Part shown: positions 51,952 to 61,147 of the stretch, piece by piece
Layout: each line of letters starts with the position of its first letter
Position numbering within the stretch: position 1 is the stretch's first letter
Origin: JBNLAN01 sp050302175
GTDB lineage: Bacteria; Pseudomonadota; Zetaproteobacteria; Mariprofundales; Mariprofundaceae
Direction: 5' to 3'
NCBI GenBank assembly: GCA_050302175.1
Contig: JBNLAN010000020.1
Location: forward strand, 28,047 to 92,046
Length of the DNA: 64,000 nucleotides
The notes under the pieces: generated by a model
What the model saw: the letters and a program-made list of their open reading frames with translations, nothing else
Database searches by the model: none
What the model was told of the DNA's origin: nothing
Translations under genes and position numbers: made by a program

Positions 51952-52701
51952 ATGATTGAAACCATTGCAAACATTGGAAGCATTCTGCCGGTCAGTCTGG
52001 CCGCGCTCGCAGCGCTTCTCATCACGCTTTCTCTCTGGCTAAGCTGGCCATGGCTACAGGGCATGTCTGGTGAATCGAAGGTCAAAAACGAACTCAAGCG
52101 CCTTAAAAAGGGCGGTGCATTGCTGATGCATAATGTCACGCTCCCCGACAGCGAAGGAAATGCCGTCCACATCCCGCATCTGGTGATCGATAAATGCGGC
52201 ATCATCACCGTGGAAACGCTGGCTTACCCCGGAATAATCAATGGCTCACTCCGAGAGGGGTACTGGCAACAGGAATTTAAAGGCGACCGGCTCCGGTTTG
52301 CCAATCCGGAACGGCATCGCAGACAGGTGAAAGATGCGCTGATCAAACTGATTGGACCCGAGCTCGAAATACACAGTGCCACAGTATTCACCGCAGGTCA
52401 GTTGGAAGGATCCATGCCGGCCGGTGTGATGACGACCTCAGGTCTTCGCGCCTATCTCTCTTCCCGCAAGCCAAGCCCGGAATCAGAGAAAAAAGCCCAG
52501 GCCCTGAAAGAAGCTTTCGCATATGCCGCGCGTGCCGATAAAAACTATCTCAAAAACCTGCGTGGTGAATTCATCGCTCAGCAGGGGCTTGGGCAGCGCC
52601 TCGCCGTAGCGAAAGCATTGATGTTGTTCAGCGTGTTAGCCATGAGCTCCGCTATCGCAACTGCTGTGGTTACCATCCTCTATCAACGCGGTATTCTTTA
52701 A
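51952..52701 (+). CDS. NERD-like membrane-anchored protein, active site lost
   Basis: 249 residues with a hydrophobic segment near each end (LAALAALLITLSLWLSW at ~17-33 and VLAMSSAIATAVVTILYQ near the C-terminus). Between them is a NERD-type domain: GESKVKNEL (E41), LPDSEGNAVHIPHLVIDKCGIITVETLAYPG. In active NERD proteins the middle reads IDHLV...ETK; here the Asp is Pro75 and the Lys is Leu90, so the nuclease site is gone. It may retain a binding role. Follows tRNA-Thr; convergent with recQ. Confidence 0.7.
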   Translation: MIETIANIGSILPVSLAALAALLITLSLWLSWPWLQGMSGESKVKNELKRLKKGGALLMHNVTLPDSEGNAVHIPHLVIDKCGIITVETLAYPGIINGSLREGYWQQEFKGDRLRFANPERHRRQVKDALIKLIGPELEIHSATVFTAGQLEGSMPAGVMTTSGLRAYLSSRKPSPESEKKAQALKEAFAYAARADKNYLKNLRGEFIAQQGLGQRLAVAKALMLFSVLAMSSAIATAVVTILYQRGIL

Positions 52702-52721
52702 TTTACAGCCTTGGCGTTGCC

Positions 52722-54881
52722 TCACGCCATACCGGTTGCTTCGCGCCATGCAAGCGCCAGGCGAAATTCTTCATTGCCGATCTCAACCGGAAGTTCGCGC
52801 TTGATTTCGGAAAGCGAAGCAAACGGATCAGCCTGTTCAAGTGCTGCGTTCACCTCTTCGTATTCCGGGCCGATCACTTCGGGCACATCGATAAAGTGAC
52901 CGGCCTTCACCAGCGCCACATAGTGCTTCAGCACCGTGTCTACACTCACCCCCTGCTCGGCGGCAATATCTCCGGCTGTTTTGCCCTTGCGATAGAGCGA
53001 AAGTGTATAGAGCTGGGTATCGTTGGCAGGTGGCCCTTTAACAATCAATTGAGGAGTACTGGTTGATTTTGTTTTTTCCGGCTGAGTCTCCACATATTCG
53101 GCAATCACCTGCATAAACGGCTCGCCATAGGCTTCAAGCTTGTGTTGACCCACCCCGCAAATCTTCAGGAAATCCTCATCGCGCACCGGCTTGATATGGC
53201 ACATTTCCGTCAAGGCCACATCGCTGAATACCACATGCGGCGCCACATCTTCCTGGTCGGCCAGTGTCTTACGCAAACCGGCAAGCTTCTCAAACAACAC
53301 TTCGTCGCGATTATCGGACAACCGCTTCAGCTGGCGCTTCAGGCCCGGCTGATACTTGGCCAGCGTTACCGTCTGGTCGCCAGCCATCAGCGTTTCACCC
53401 TTTTCAGTCAGGTGCAGCGCGCCTTTGCGGCTCACATCCTGTGCCAGATAGCCGTGATGCACCAGCTGCCTTAGCACCGCCGTCCATTCATCGCCATTCA
53501 TATCCTTACCGGAGTTATATAATTTTAGCTTGTCGTGTTCGTGATCGAGAATCCGTGCACTTTTCGAGCCTCGCAGTACATCGACGATATAGCCCATGCC
53601 AAAATCACCATTCACCTCCTTCACACATCCGATGGCCTGCCGAGCTAAGGCTGTACCATCGAAAGTTTCAGGCGGATTCAGGCAGATATCGCAATTGCCG
53701 CAAGGCTCGTCCAGCGCCTCCCCGAAATAGCCAAGCAGCACCCGGCGTCGGCAGGTCAATGCTTCGGAGAGCGCAACCATGCTATTCAGCTTATGCACCT
53801 CAATTCGACGCTGGTCGATATTTTCAACATTCTCGATCAATCGGCGCACCAGATTGGTATCGCCGGAGCCATAGAGCAAAAGCGCTTCGGATTCGAGACC
53901 ATCCCGGCCGGCACGTCCGGTCTCCTGATAGTAACTTTCAATGCTTTTCGGGATATCATGATGGATCACAAAGCGGACATTCGGCTTGTCCACACCCATA
54001 CCAAAAGCAATGGTTGCCACGATAACGCGCACGCGATCGCGCAGAAAATCGTCCTGCACCTTTTCACGGGTCTTGGATGGCAACCCCGCATGATAGGCCG
54101 CCGCCCGAACGCCATGTCGTTGCAGATTCACGGTTACTTCTTCAACACGTTTCCGTGACAGGCAATAGATAATACCGGAATCATTTTTCCAGTCGGTCAG
54201 AAACTGTAGAATCTGCTGCAACGGCTGCCGCTTGGCAGCCACCAGATAGCGAATGTTCGGCCGGTCAAAACTCGACACAAATCGCTCGGCCTTCTGAAGC
54301 TGCAGGCGCTCAACGATATCTTCGCGAGTATGTTCGTCGGCGGTAGCCGTCAGTGCCAGCAGCGGCACATCCGGGAAATGCTCGCGCAATACGCCAAGCT
54401 TCACATACTCAGGGCGAAAATCATGTCCCCACTGTGAGACGCAATGCGCCTCGTCGATGGCAAACATCGATATCTTGATCCCTTCGAGTCGCTTCAGAAA
54501 AGTCTTGGATAGCAGACGCTCCGGCGCCACATACAGCAGATCGAGCTTTCCGGCCTCGAACTGATCCAGCACCTCCTTGGCCTGCCCGGCCTTGAGCGAC
54601 GAATTATAGAAGGCCGCATTGACTCCGCACTTCACCAGCGCATCGACCTGATCCTTCATCAACGAAATGAGCGGGGAAACCACAATACCGGTACCTTCCC
54701 GCATGATGGCGGGGATTTGATAACAGAGCGACTTGCCGCCACCTGTCGGCATCAGCACGAAAGCGTCCCTGCCCTCCTGCAGTGCCTGTACCACCTCTTG
54801 CTGCATCGGACGGAAAGTGTCGTATCCGAAAACCTCTTTCAGGATGCGCTTAGCTTCAACCATCTCATTTTTGTTCGCCAT
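52722..54881 (-). CDS. recQ: ATP-dependent DNA helicase RecQ
   Basis: About 719 residues if started at 54881 (MANKNEMVEAKRILKEVFGYDTFRP); a frame to 54950 is also open. Helicase core: MPTGGGKSLCYQ (Walker A), DEAHC, TATAD, QETGRAGRDG. RQC zinc Cys: CRRRVLLGYFGE and CGNCDIC. HRDC domain near 535-605. An extra C-terminal helix-turn-helix (about the last 110 residues; GKTAGDIAAEQGVSVDTVLKHYVALVKAGHF) makes it longer than E. coli RecQ. 3'-5' DNA unwinding in recombination and repair. Confidence 0.94.
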   Translation of the reverse strand: MANKNEMVEAKRILKEVFGYDTFRPMQQEVVQALQEGRDAFVLMPTGGGKSLCYQIPAIMREGTGIVVSPLISLMKDQVDALVKCGVNAAFYNSSLKAGQAKEVLDQFEAGKLDLLYVAPERLLSKTFLKRLEGIKISMFAIDEAHCVSQWGHDFRPEYVKLGVLREHFPDVPLLALTATADEHTREDIVERLQLQKAERFVSSFDRPNIRYLVAAKRQPLQQILQFLTDWKNDSGIIYCLSRKRVEEVTVNLQRHGVRAAAYHAGLPSKTREKVQDDFLRDRVRVIVATIAFGMGVDKPNVRFVIHHDIPKSIESYYQETGRAGRDGLESEALLLYGSGDTNLVRRLIENVENIDQRRIEVHKLNSMVALSEALTCRRRVLLGYFGEALDEPCGNCDICLNPPETFDGTALARQAIGCVKEVNGDFGMGYIVDVLRGSKSARILDHEHDKLKLYNSGKDMNGDEWTAVLRQLVHHGYLAQDVSRKGALHLTEKGETLMAGDQTVTLAKYQPGLKRQLKRLSDNRDEVLFEKLAGLRKTLADQEDVAPHVVFSDVALTEMCHIKPVRDEDFLKICGVGQHKLEAYGEPFMQVIAEYVETQPEKTKSTSTPQLIVKGPPANDTQLYTLSLYRKGKTAGDIAAEQGVSVDTVLKHYVALVKAGHFIDVPEVIGPEYEEVNAALEQADPFASLSEIKRELPVEIGNEEFRLALAWREATGMA

Positions 54882-54948
54882 TCTGTTACCAACCTGTTCC
54901 ATTTCTTCTCTGGTAGATATCCGCAAACGCTTGTTGCATGATACTGCC

Positions 54949-55728
54949 ATGCTAAATCATGCTCAGCCGCCCCTGACAGGGAAACGCATCATGATCACCC
55001 GCTCCCGACACCAATCCGAGCCCTGCGTCGAAGAAGTTGCGTGCCGTGGCGCTCTACCTTTTTTATTCCCTTGTCTCGAAATGAGGTGCCTTCCTGAAGG
55101 AGTCAGACAAGGCGTTTCTCTGCTGAGAGATATCAGTATGCATATCCTTTTCACCAGCGTCAACGGCGTACATTGTGCCGCCTCAGTCTGCGGTGAGACT
55201 TTTTACCCCACCTTTTCAAAGCACTCCATCGCAGCAGTCGGCGAAAAAACCGCCGAAGCACTCGAGGCCTACGGCCTGCAAACCATGCTCCTGCCCAAGA
55301 CCTCTTCGCAGGAGGGGCTGGTCGAGGCCTACCGCAAGCACGGCATCCCGGCATCTCTGCTGTTTTTCAGGGCGGCAGAGGGGCGCGACCACTTCAGCGA
55401 GCAGATGCGAAAGCTTGGCTGTGATGTGCAGCTTGCCCCCATTTATGAAACGATATGCCCCACTGAAGACGCATCGGCCGCAAAGCAAGCTCTGGCAGCA
55501 AACGAAATCGATGCCGTTCTGCTCGGCAGCTCGAAAACCGCCAGCCACTATGTGCAGCGCATTGGCGACCCCGCGCTTGCTGATACACCTGTGATTGCCT
55601 GTATCAGCCCCAAAGTTGCCGAACATACCGAAAAGCATTTAGGTTTGAGCGTGCAGGTTGTTGCCAAAGAAGCTAGCTTTGCTTCAATGCTCGACGGTCT
55701 CGAACACTATTTCGCTGACGCCCAATAA
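54949..55728 (+). CDS. hemD: Uroporphyrinogen-III synthase HemD
   Basis: 259 residues from the ATG at 54949, closing hydroxymethylbilane into uroporphyrinogen III. HemD is weakly conserved; seen are GKRIMITRSRHQSEP at the start, HILFTSVNGVHCAASV, AAVGEKTAEALEAYG, YRKHGIPASLLFFRAAEGRDHFSEQMRKLGCDVQLAPIYE, and DAVLLGSSKTASHYV ... VIACISPKVAEHTEKHLG. Position before hemB, hemX and hemY strongly supports the call. Divergent from recQ; hemC is not in the window. Confidence 0.85.
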   Translation: MLNHAQPPLTGKRIMITRSRHQSEPCVEEVACRGALPFLFPCLEMRCLPEGVRQGVSLLRDISMHILFTSVNGVHCAASVCGETFYPTFSKHSIAAVGEKTAEALEAYGLQTMLLPKTSSQEGLVEAYRKHGIPASLLFFRAAEGRDHFSEQMRKLGCDVQLAPIYETICPTEDASAAKQALAANEIDAVLLGSSKTASHYVQRIGDPALADTPVIACISPKVAEHTEKHLGLSVQVVAKEASFASMLDGLEHYFADAQ

Positions 55729-55744
55729 ACGCTGGAGAAGTTGC

Positions 55745-56728
55745 ATGGCCTTACCCGATCTCATTATCCGCCCACGCCGCCTGCGAAGCACCCCTTCGCT
55801 GCGCGAAATGGTGCGGGAGACCTCATTAAGCCCTGCCGATTTCATCTATCCGATTTTTGTCGACGAAACCATTCATGAGCCCGTTCCCATTGCAAGCATG
55901 CCGGGCATCTCCCGCATTCCGTTAAGTCAGGTTGCGCAAGCCACGCGCGATGCCCGTGCCCTGGGTGTGCCAGGCATCATTATTTTTGGCATCCCGGCGC
56001 ACAAGGATGCGACCGGCACTCCCGGCTGGGACAAACATGGCATCGTGCAAAATGCCATCCGCGAAGCCAAAGAGGCCGATGCCGGCATGTGCGTCATTGC
56101 CGATACCTGCTTCTGCGAATATACCAATCATGGTCACTGCGGTGTGCTCAAGGGCGAAGAGGTGGACAACGACGCCACGCTGGCGAATTTGCAAAAAGAA
56201 GCTGTTTCCTATGCCGAAGCCGGTGTCGATATCATTGCCCCCTCCGGTATGATGGATGGCATGGTTGCCGCGATCAGGGCAGGGCTCGATAGCGCGGGCT
56301 TCAAGAATACACCAATCATGTCGTATGCCGTGAAATACGCCTCGGCCTATTTCGGCCCTTTCCGCGATGCTGCCGACTCAACCCCATCGTTCGGAGACCG
56401 CTCCGGCTATCAGATGGATCCGGGCAACCGCCGGGAGGCTATCCGCGAAGCGCTGCTCGATGTTGAGCAGGGGGCGGATATGCTGATGGTAAAGCCGGGG
56501 CTCGCCTACATGGATATTATTCGCGAAGTGAAAAACGCCACCAACATCCCCATGGCCGTCTATAATGTCTCCGGGGAGTATGCGATGATTAAAGCTGCTG
56601 CAGAAAAGGGCTGGATCGACGAAAAGCGCGTGGTACTTGAAACCATGCTCTCCTTCAAACGTGCCGGTGCCGACCTTATCCTGAGCTACCATGCCTTGGA
56701 TGCAGCCCGCTGGCTCCATGACAACTAG
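55745..56728 (+). CDS. hemB: Delta-aminolevulinic acid dehydratase HemB (zinc type)
   Basis: 327 residues from the ATG at 55745, preceded by GGAGAAG. Condenses two ALA to porphobilinogen. DTCFCEYTNHGHCG carries the three zinc Cys of the zinc-dependent class (rather than the Asp-rich Mg class). Schiff-base lysines lie in MSYAVKYASAYFGPFRDAA and MLMVKPGLAYMDIIRE. Overlaps the next gene by 11 bases. Confidence 0.96.
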   Translation: MALPDLIIRPRRLRSTPSLREMVRETSLSPADFIYPIFVDETIHEPVPIASMPGISRIPLSQVAQATRDARALGVPGIIIFGIPAHKDATGTPGWDKHGIVQNAIREAKEADAGMCVIADTCFCEYTNHGHCGVLKGEEVDNDATLANLQKEAVSYAEAGVDIIAPSGMMDGMVAAIRAGLDSAGFKNTPIMSYAVKYASAYFGPFRDAADSTPSFGDRSGYQMDPGNRREAIREALLDVEQGADMLMVKPGLAYMDIIREVKNATNIPMAVYNVSGEYAMIKAAAEKGWIDEKRVVLETMLSFKRAGADLILSYHALDAARWLHDN

Positions 56729-57812
56729 GCAGAAAAAAACAACCGCACCAGCCGGCAAGCCGGCTGCGCATTCGCGCAAGGCAGATGATTCCCACGCGGA
56801 AGAGTCAACTGCTTTCGAGGCATCTTCAGGGAAAGGTATCTCGAAACAGGAAGTGCAAAAATCGAGCCGCTGGCCATATGTGATCCTGCTATTTGCGGCA
56901 ACTGTCGCCGCCATCTGGCTGGGCGCTCCTGACTCCTGGCGCCAGAAAGTACTGCTGCCGATCGAGCAGATGGTCGAAGGCTCATACCCTCCCGCCACCA
57001 AGCAGACTACCGAAGAGACTCCTGCAATACCTGCAGAACCGGAAGAGCCCAACCAGCAGCTTATCGATACAGAAGAGCTCACCGATGCAGAGCCCGCTGC
57101 GCCTGAAGCCAGAAAAAACATGGAGAAAGAGGCTCCGGCTGCCAGCGCCAAAGATGTACAGCTTATGCTAAACAGCATTCAGCAGCTGCGCTCCGAGATT
57201 CAGCAGCTGCGGCAAGAGCAGGCCGCAGAACGCGAAGCCAATCGCAATGCGCAAACCCTGCAGCTGAAGAGCCGATTAAATGAGATCGTGCGTTCGGATG
57301 CTCACCTCGCCCAACTCATCTGGGCATGGGGGGATATTGCGTTGCTTCCCGTACTGGATGAGGAGAAACGCCAGCAGGCCTCCGAAATGCATGCCAAGGC
57401 AACCACTGCGCTGAAAAATCTGCGCACCCGACGCCAGCAGCTTGCAGAACTGCTGCGTGCACTGACTCCCGAAGCAACCGCCTCCCCCAATCTGTTAACC
57501 GAAGAGGCCAGCGACAGTCTCTGGACAGGGTGGATCTCCGAACAGTTCAGTCTGCGCCGGGCACCTACTGAACGTGTCCGCACCCGAAACCACTTGCGGA
57601 GCCAACTGGCCGATATGCAACGACAGCTTGAGATTGAAGTCTGGCCACAAGCTGAAACCTTGCGCCGACTGAGAATCGAGTGCATGGACTTTCTTGGTGA
57701 AACCGATGAAAAACCGGGCCTTGCCGCCAAATTGCCACTCGACTTCAGCGATATCAATCAAGATATTCCGGCCATGAAGCAACTGGCTCAATCCTGGCTG
57801 GAGCAGATCTGA
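56718..57812 (+). CDS. hemX: HemX-like membrane protein
   Basis: 364 residues. A charged cytoplasmic start (~45), one membrane span (WPYVILLFAATVAAIWLG), an acidic Pro/Glu-rich linker, a coiled coil (DVQLMLNSIQQLRSEIQQLRQEQAAER) and a helical C-terminal domain (VWPQAETLRRLRIECMDF). Fits the HemX family found between hemD and hemY. HemX was once called a methyltransferase but lacks SAM motifs; probably a scaffold or regulator. Overlaps hemY by one base. Confidence 0.82.
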   Translation: MTTRQKKTTAPAGKPAAHSRKADDSHAEESTAFEASSGKGISKQEVQKSSRWPYVILLFAATVAAIWLGAPDSWRQKVLLPIEQMVEGSYPPATKQTTEETPAIPAEPEEPNQQLIDTEELTDAEPAAPEARKNMEKEAPAASAKDVQLMLNSIQQLRSEIQQLRQEQAAEREANRNAQTLQLKSRLNEIVRSDAHLAQLIWAWGDIALLPVLDEEKRQQASEMHAKATTALKNLRTRRQQLAELLRALTPEATASPNLLTEEASDSLWTGWISEQFSLRRAPTERVRTRNHLRSQLADMQRQLEIEVWPQAETLRRLRIECMDFLGETDEKPGLAAKLPLDFSDINQDIPAMKQLAQSWLEQI

Positions 57813-58951
57813 TGCGCGCCGCTGCCATCCTCATCCTGTCGCTGGCACTGCTGGCCTTCCTGACCATCTTCCCGGATGTTGCCGGACAACCGTTGCGCAT
57901 CGAAGCCTTCGGCTGGCTGTTTGAAACCCGACAAGGCGCCTTTGCGGTGGCACTGCTACTGCTGCTCGGCCTGTTCTGGCTGCTCCGATTACTGATTACA
58001 GCACTTTTTGCCGGCCCCGGACAAATCTGGAGCAGTATCCGTTCGAGCAGCAAAAAAAGTCGCGAAGCACGCCTGAAAGAGGCTTTGGCACAAATGATCG
58101 ATATGCGCCCTGCTGCATCGGATAAAAGCCTGAAAAAGAGCCGCGGCATCATCCCCGACTGGGGCATGAAACTATTGAGCTCGATCAACCATCCGCCAAC
58201 CAGCTTTTCTCCCGACGATTTCGGCGACGACAACCTCCGCCTGGCATTGGCCGCCCGGCTCGCCACCGATCCCGGCGCCACCAAGCAGCCCGATCTAGTA
58301 ACACGAAAATCCTTTCTGCAGGCATGGCTCGCTGCCCACCCCGGCGCCCCTCTCGCCGTCTCCCGCATGGCCGATATCGCCGAAGAAGAGCGCGACTGGA
58401 AAACACTGGTCGGACTGCTTGAATCGACATGGGGCAAAGGCGAAAGCTCCGCCTCCAGCATCAAGCCCCGCCTCGCCAAAGCCTATGTGGGGCTGGCTGC
58501 AAACAACCCTTCCGAAGCCGACACCTATCTTAAAAAAGCATTTCGCCTGCTACCGGACTCCTCCGAAGTGGTTACCGCCCTTGGTGAGCACCATCTGCGC
58601 AAAAAGGATGAACACTCCGCACTCAAGCTGTGGATAGCTTATGTCTATACGCATAACGATTTTATCATGGCCGAGCGCTTGCTGACGCTCATGAAAAAAG
58701 AGGCAATGGGATTTTACCGTCGCATGGAATCGGAACATGGCAAGGATGCCAATGCTGCCCTGCGCTGGTTGCTGGCAATGCTGGCCCACGAGGCTGGCCT
58801 CTCGGGGCTGGCAACCGAGCATATGGAAAAGCTGCTCGATAGTTCACCCAACAGGCAAGCCTGGCAAGCTCTCGGTGACTGGCATATGCAAGCAGGCAAA
58901 CACGATGAAGCCGCTCGTTGCTACCAACAGGCGCTCTCTTCAACCGACTGA
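57812..58951 (+). CDS. hemY: HemY-like TPR membrane protein
   Basis: 379 residues: two N-terminal membrane spans (AAAILILSLALLAFLTIFP and FAVALLLLLGLFWLLRLLI) followed by tetratricopeptide-like helices (SRMADIAEEERDWKTLVGLLES, AYVGLAANNPSEADTYLKKAFRLLP, WQALGDWHMQAGKHDEAARCYQQAL). Matches the proteobacterial HemY family next to hemX, distinct from the protoporphyrinogen oxidase also called HemY. Exact role unknown, presumably organising late heme enzymes. Confidence 0.85.
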   Translation: MRAAAILILSLALLAFLTIFPDVAGQPLRIEAFGWLFETRQGAFAVALLLLLGLFWLLRLLITALFAGPGQIWSSIRSSSKKSREARLKEALAQMIDMRPAASDKSLKKSRGIIPDWGMKLLSSINHPPTSFSPDDFGDDNLRLALAARLATDPGATKQPDLVTRKSFLQAWLAAHPGAPLAVSRMADIAEEERDWKTLVGLLESTWGKGESSASSIKPRLAKAYVGLAANNPSEADTYLKKAFRLLPDSSEVVTALGEHHLRKKDEHSALKLWIAYVYTHNDFIMAERLLTLMKKEAMGFYRRMESEHGKDANAALRWLLAMLAHEAGLSGLATEHMEKLLDSSPNRQAWQALGDWHMQAGKHDEAARCYQQALSSTD

Positions 58952-59018
58952 TCCACCCCTTGCGCAATATGCGTGTTCTGCCCTATAAACTATCTATAGC
59001 GACTCTCATCGAGCCGCT

Positions 59019-59048
59019 GGCGGTCGCCGACGGGCGGCCGCCTTTATA
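59019..59048 (+). terminator. Possible terminator after hemY
   Basis: GGCGGTCGCC-GACG-GGCGGCCGCC with one G-U pair, then TTTATAT. It ends only a few bases before the Rieske gene start, so it could instead control access to that start. Confidence 0.45.
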
Positions 59049-59051
59049 TGC

Positions 59052-59435
59052 ATGAACCACATCCTCGAATGGCAGGAGATCGACGCCCCGCAAGAGGGTG
59101 CGGCCGTTGCATTCTCTGTAAGCTATGATGACCAGGACATTGAGGAAGATGCCTTCCTGATTTGCTTCAAAGGCAAGCTCCATGCCTACATCAACCGCTG
59201 TCCACATTCAGGCACCACACTGGACTGGAATCCCGGCCAGTTCTTCTCCGAAGATGGTCGGGCACTGGTTTGCCATACACACATGGCGCATTTCGATCCT
59301 GCCAATGGAGATTGCATCTCCGGCCCCAGCCCGTGTGGCTTGCATACACTCCCGATTCGGGAAACCAGGAAGAAAATCCGCGTCCCGGCTGTGCTGAGCA
59401 GAGACTGGTTTGATGCCAACAGTTCACGGGCCTGA
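59052..59435 (+). CDS. Rieske [2Fe-2S] protein
   Basis: 127-residue soluble single-domain Rieske protein. Both ligand pairs are present: NRCPHSGTTLDW (CxH) and VCHTHMAHFD (CxxH). No signal peptide, so cytoplasmic, ferredoxin-like rather than bc1-type. NirD-like small subunits and dioxygenase ferredoxins share this form. No partner oxidase or reductase is adjacent. No ribosome site is visible and a GC-rich hairpin stands directly before the ATG. Confidence 0.85.
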   Translation: MNHILEWQEIDAPQEGAAVAFSVSYDDQDIEEDAFLICFKGKLHAYINRCPHSGTTLDWNPGQFFSEDGRALVCHTHMAHFDPANGDCISGPSPCGLHTLPIRETRKKIRVPAVLSRDWFDANSSRA

Positions 59436-59471
59436 AATGAGTTTCTTCAGCTCACTCGCCTTCCCTGGCTT

Positions 59472-60146
59472 TTAGTAAGGTACCACCCTGCCTGCATAAT
59501 CAACAAAGGCACCTGGCTCGTAATCGCCAACCCTTGAAATCACATCCGCCATGCCATTGACCGCTTCCTCCACCTCAATGAGCCCCTGCCCATCTGTCAT
59601 GCCGGTGCGCACGTAGCCCGGATGCAAAGTGATCACTCGCACGCCCGAAACCTGCAAATCCTGCGCCATGGATTTCGAGACAATCACCAGCCCCGCCTTG
59701 GCGGCGCGGTAGGCATAACAACCGCCACTGCGGTTGTCGCCACTCGAACCCATTTTCGAACTGACATTAGCGATCACACCCATTGCTGCAATCACCCGCT
59801 CCTGCAACCGCTGCACCACGCGCAACGGGCCCACACAATCAACATTAAATACATCGAGCATGGTCTCGGCAGAGACACCGCCCAGCGTTTGCTCACTTGG
59901 CCCGTAGATGCCTGCATTGTTGATCAGGATATCGATGCGCTCGGGCATGGTGTCCATCACATGCTTTGAGATATAGGCGCTGACATCAATCCGGAATGGG
60001 TGAAGCCACTGCCCCCGGATTTCGGCAAGCGCGCCTTGATCCGTTCGATATCCGGCCCACACCTCATGCCCTGCGGCCAGATAATGCTTCGCAAAACCCA
60101 GTCCGATGCCCCGATTGGCTCCGGTAATCACCACATTCATACTCAC
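59472..60146 (-). CDS. Short-chain dehydrogenase/reductase
   Basis: 224-residue classical SDR: cofactor loop TGANRGIGLGFAKHYL, NNAGIYG, Ser in NVSSKMGSS and catalytic YAYRAAKAGL (Tyr-x-x-x-Lys). HPGYVRTGM follows. An Arg after the first beta strand region (AGYRTDQ) suggests NADP preference. C-terminus ends FVDYAGRVVPY, an arrangement seen in SDRs related to YdfG and C-factor. Substrate unknown. Divergent from the NusG_II gene. Confidence 0.85.
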   Translation of the reverse strand: MSMNVVITGANRGIGLGFAKHYLAAGHEVWAGYRTDQGALAEIRGQWLHPFRIDVSAYISKHVMDTMPERIDILINNAGIYGPSEQTLGGVSAETMLDVFNVDCVGPLRVVQRLQERVIAAMGVIANVSSKMGSSGDNRSGGCYAYRAAKAGLVIVSKSMAQDLQVSGVRVITLHPGYVRTGMTDGQGLIEVEEAVNGMADVISRVGDYEPGAFVDYAGRVVPY

Positions 60147-60194
60147 TCCTCGAAAACACTGCTTTTCCTGCTGCTGCTGTTAGATTGCGCTCCC

Positions 60195-60617
60195 ATGGCC
60201 GCAAACCATACCACCGCGCCCGATGGTTTCAGGCAGTTGCTATTTGGCAATGCTATCGACCGCATGCTGCTACTTGTCGTATTGGCAGGCATTGCACTTG
60301 CCTGGATCACCATCCGGGACTCTGCCAGCGGAACACTGATGGTGGAAATCCACCACGGAAAAACGCTGCTGGCCACCTACCCTTTGCGCGGCACAACCCC
60401 GGTGCATTTCGAAGCCGTCGGTGATATCGGCATCTCTGAAATCGTCATCGACGAACATGGCGCACGCTTTGCCTCCGCTCCCTGTAACAGTCAACAATGC
60501 GTGCTGGAGGGGCATAAGCATGATGCAGGCGATATCATCGCCTGTGTTCCAAACCGGATTCTGTTGAGCATCCGCGGTAAGCAGAATGATCACAAATTTG
60601 ATGCGGTGAGCCAATGA
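60195..60617 (+). CDS. NusG domain II-containing membrane protein
   Basis: 140 residues from the ATG at 60195 (MAANHTTAPDGFRQLL). One N-terminal span (MLLLVVLAGIALAWITI) then a NusG_II-type beta domain: DSASGTLMVEIHHGKTLLATYPL and the CNSQQCVLEG pair of Cys. These proteins commonly sit directly before a Gx transporter gene, as here; some are linked to Rnf or FMN-transfer clusters. Role unknown. Longer frame upstream lies in the divergent SDR gene. Confidence 0.82.
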   Translation: MAANHTTAPDGFRQLLFGNAIDRMLLLVVLAGIALAWITIRDSASGTLMVEIHHGKTLLATYPLRGTTPVHFEAVGDIGISEIVIDEHGARFASAPCNSQQCVLEGHKHDAGDIIACVPNRILLSIRGKQNDHKFDAVSQ

Positions 60618-61147
60618 ACACACCCATGCGGATTCCGCGACCTCCTCTGGCTCAACTGGAAGCACGCGCACAATGGATAACGCTATTGGCTATATCGGTG
60701 GCACTGCATGTGTTCGAGGCCGCGCTGCCAAACCTGGGGCCGTGGTTCAAGCCGGGGCTTGCCAATATTGTTGTGTTGATTGCTCTGGCGCAGATGGGCC
60801 CGAAAGCTGCGGTAACCCTTGCGATCGGACGCGTAGTAATCGGCAGCTTCATGATAGGTACGCTGGCCACCCCCACCTTCGTCATGAGCTTTTCGGGCGC
60901 AATTGCTGCAACCACAGTCATGCTGGTGGTATGGCGATTGATTCCGGGCATTAGCCTTGTCGGCATCAGCCTGCTTGCTGCGATTGCCCACATGACGGCA
61001 CAGTTCGTGGTGGCAGAAACACTGTTTATTCAACAGGCAGTTCTGTATTATCTTTTGCCGCCCATGCTGCTGTTGTCGTGCACAACCGGCTGGCTAAACG
61101 GTGTACTGGCCGCATGGTTGGTGCCCCGCCTGAAAGGATGGTTATGA
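60614..61147 (+). CDS. Gx transporter family protein (HepS I-like)
   Basis: 177 residues, five or six predicted spans (LLAISVALHVFEAALPNLGPW, LANIVVLIALAQMGPKAAV, MSFSGAIAATTVMLVVWRL). Matches the Gx transporter family, annotated in the past as heptaprenyl diphosphate synthase component I; it resembles ECF S-component-like transporters. Overlaps both neighbours by four bases, so the NusG_II, Gx and TonB-like genes are one translational unit. Confidence 0.8.
   Translation: MNTPMRIPRPPLAQLEARAQWITLLAISVALHVFEAALPNLGPWFKPGLANIVVLIALAQMGPKAAVTLAIGRVVIGSFMIGTLATPTFVMSFSGAIAATTVMLVVWRLIPGISLVGISLLAAIAHMTAQFVVAETLFIQQAVLYYLLPPMLLLSCTTGWLNGVLAAWLVPRLKGWL

Noticed and set aside
57812..58951. Protoporphyrinogen oxidase (the other protein named HemY)
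   Set aside because: No FAD-binding GxGxxG; two membrane spans and TPR helices instead.
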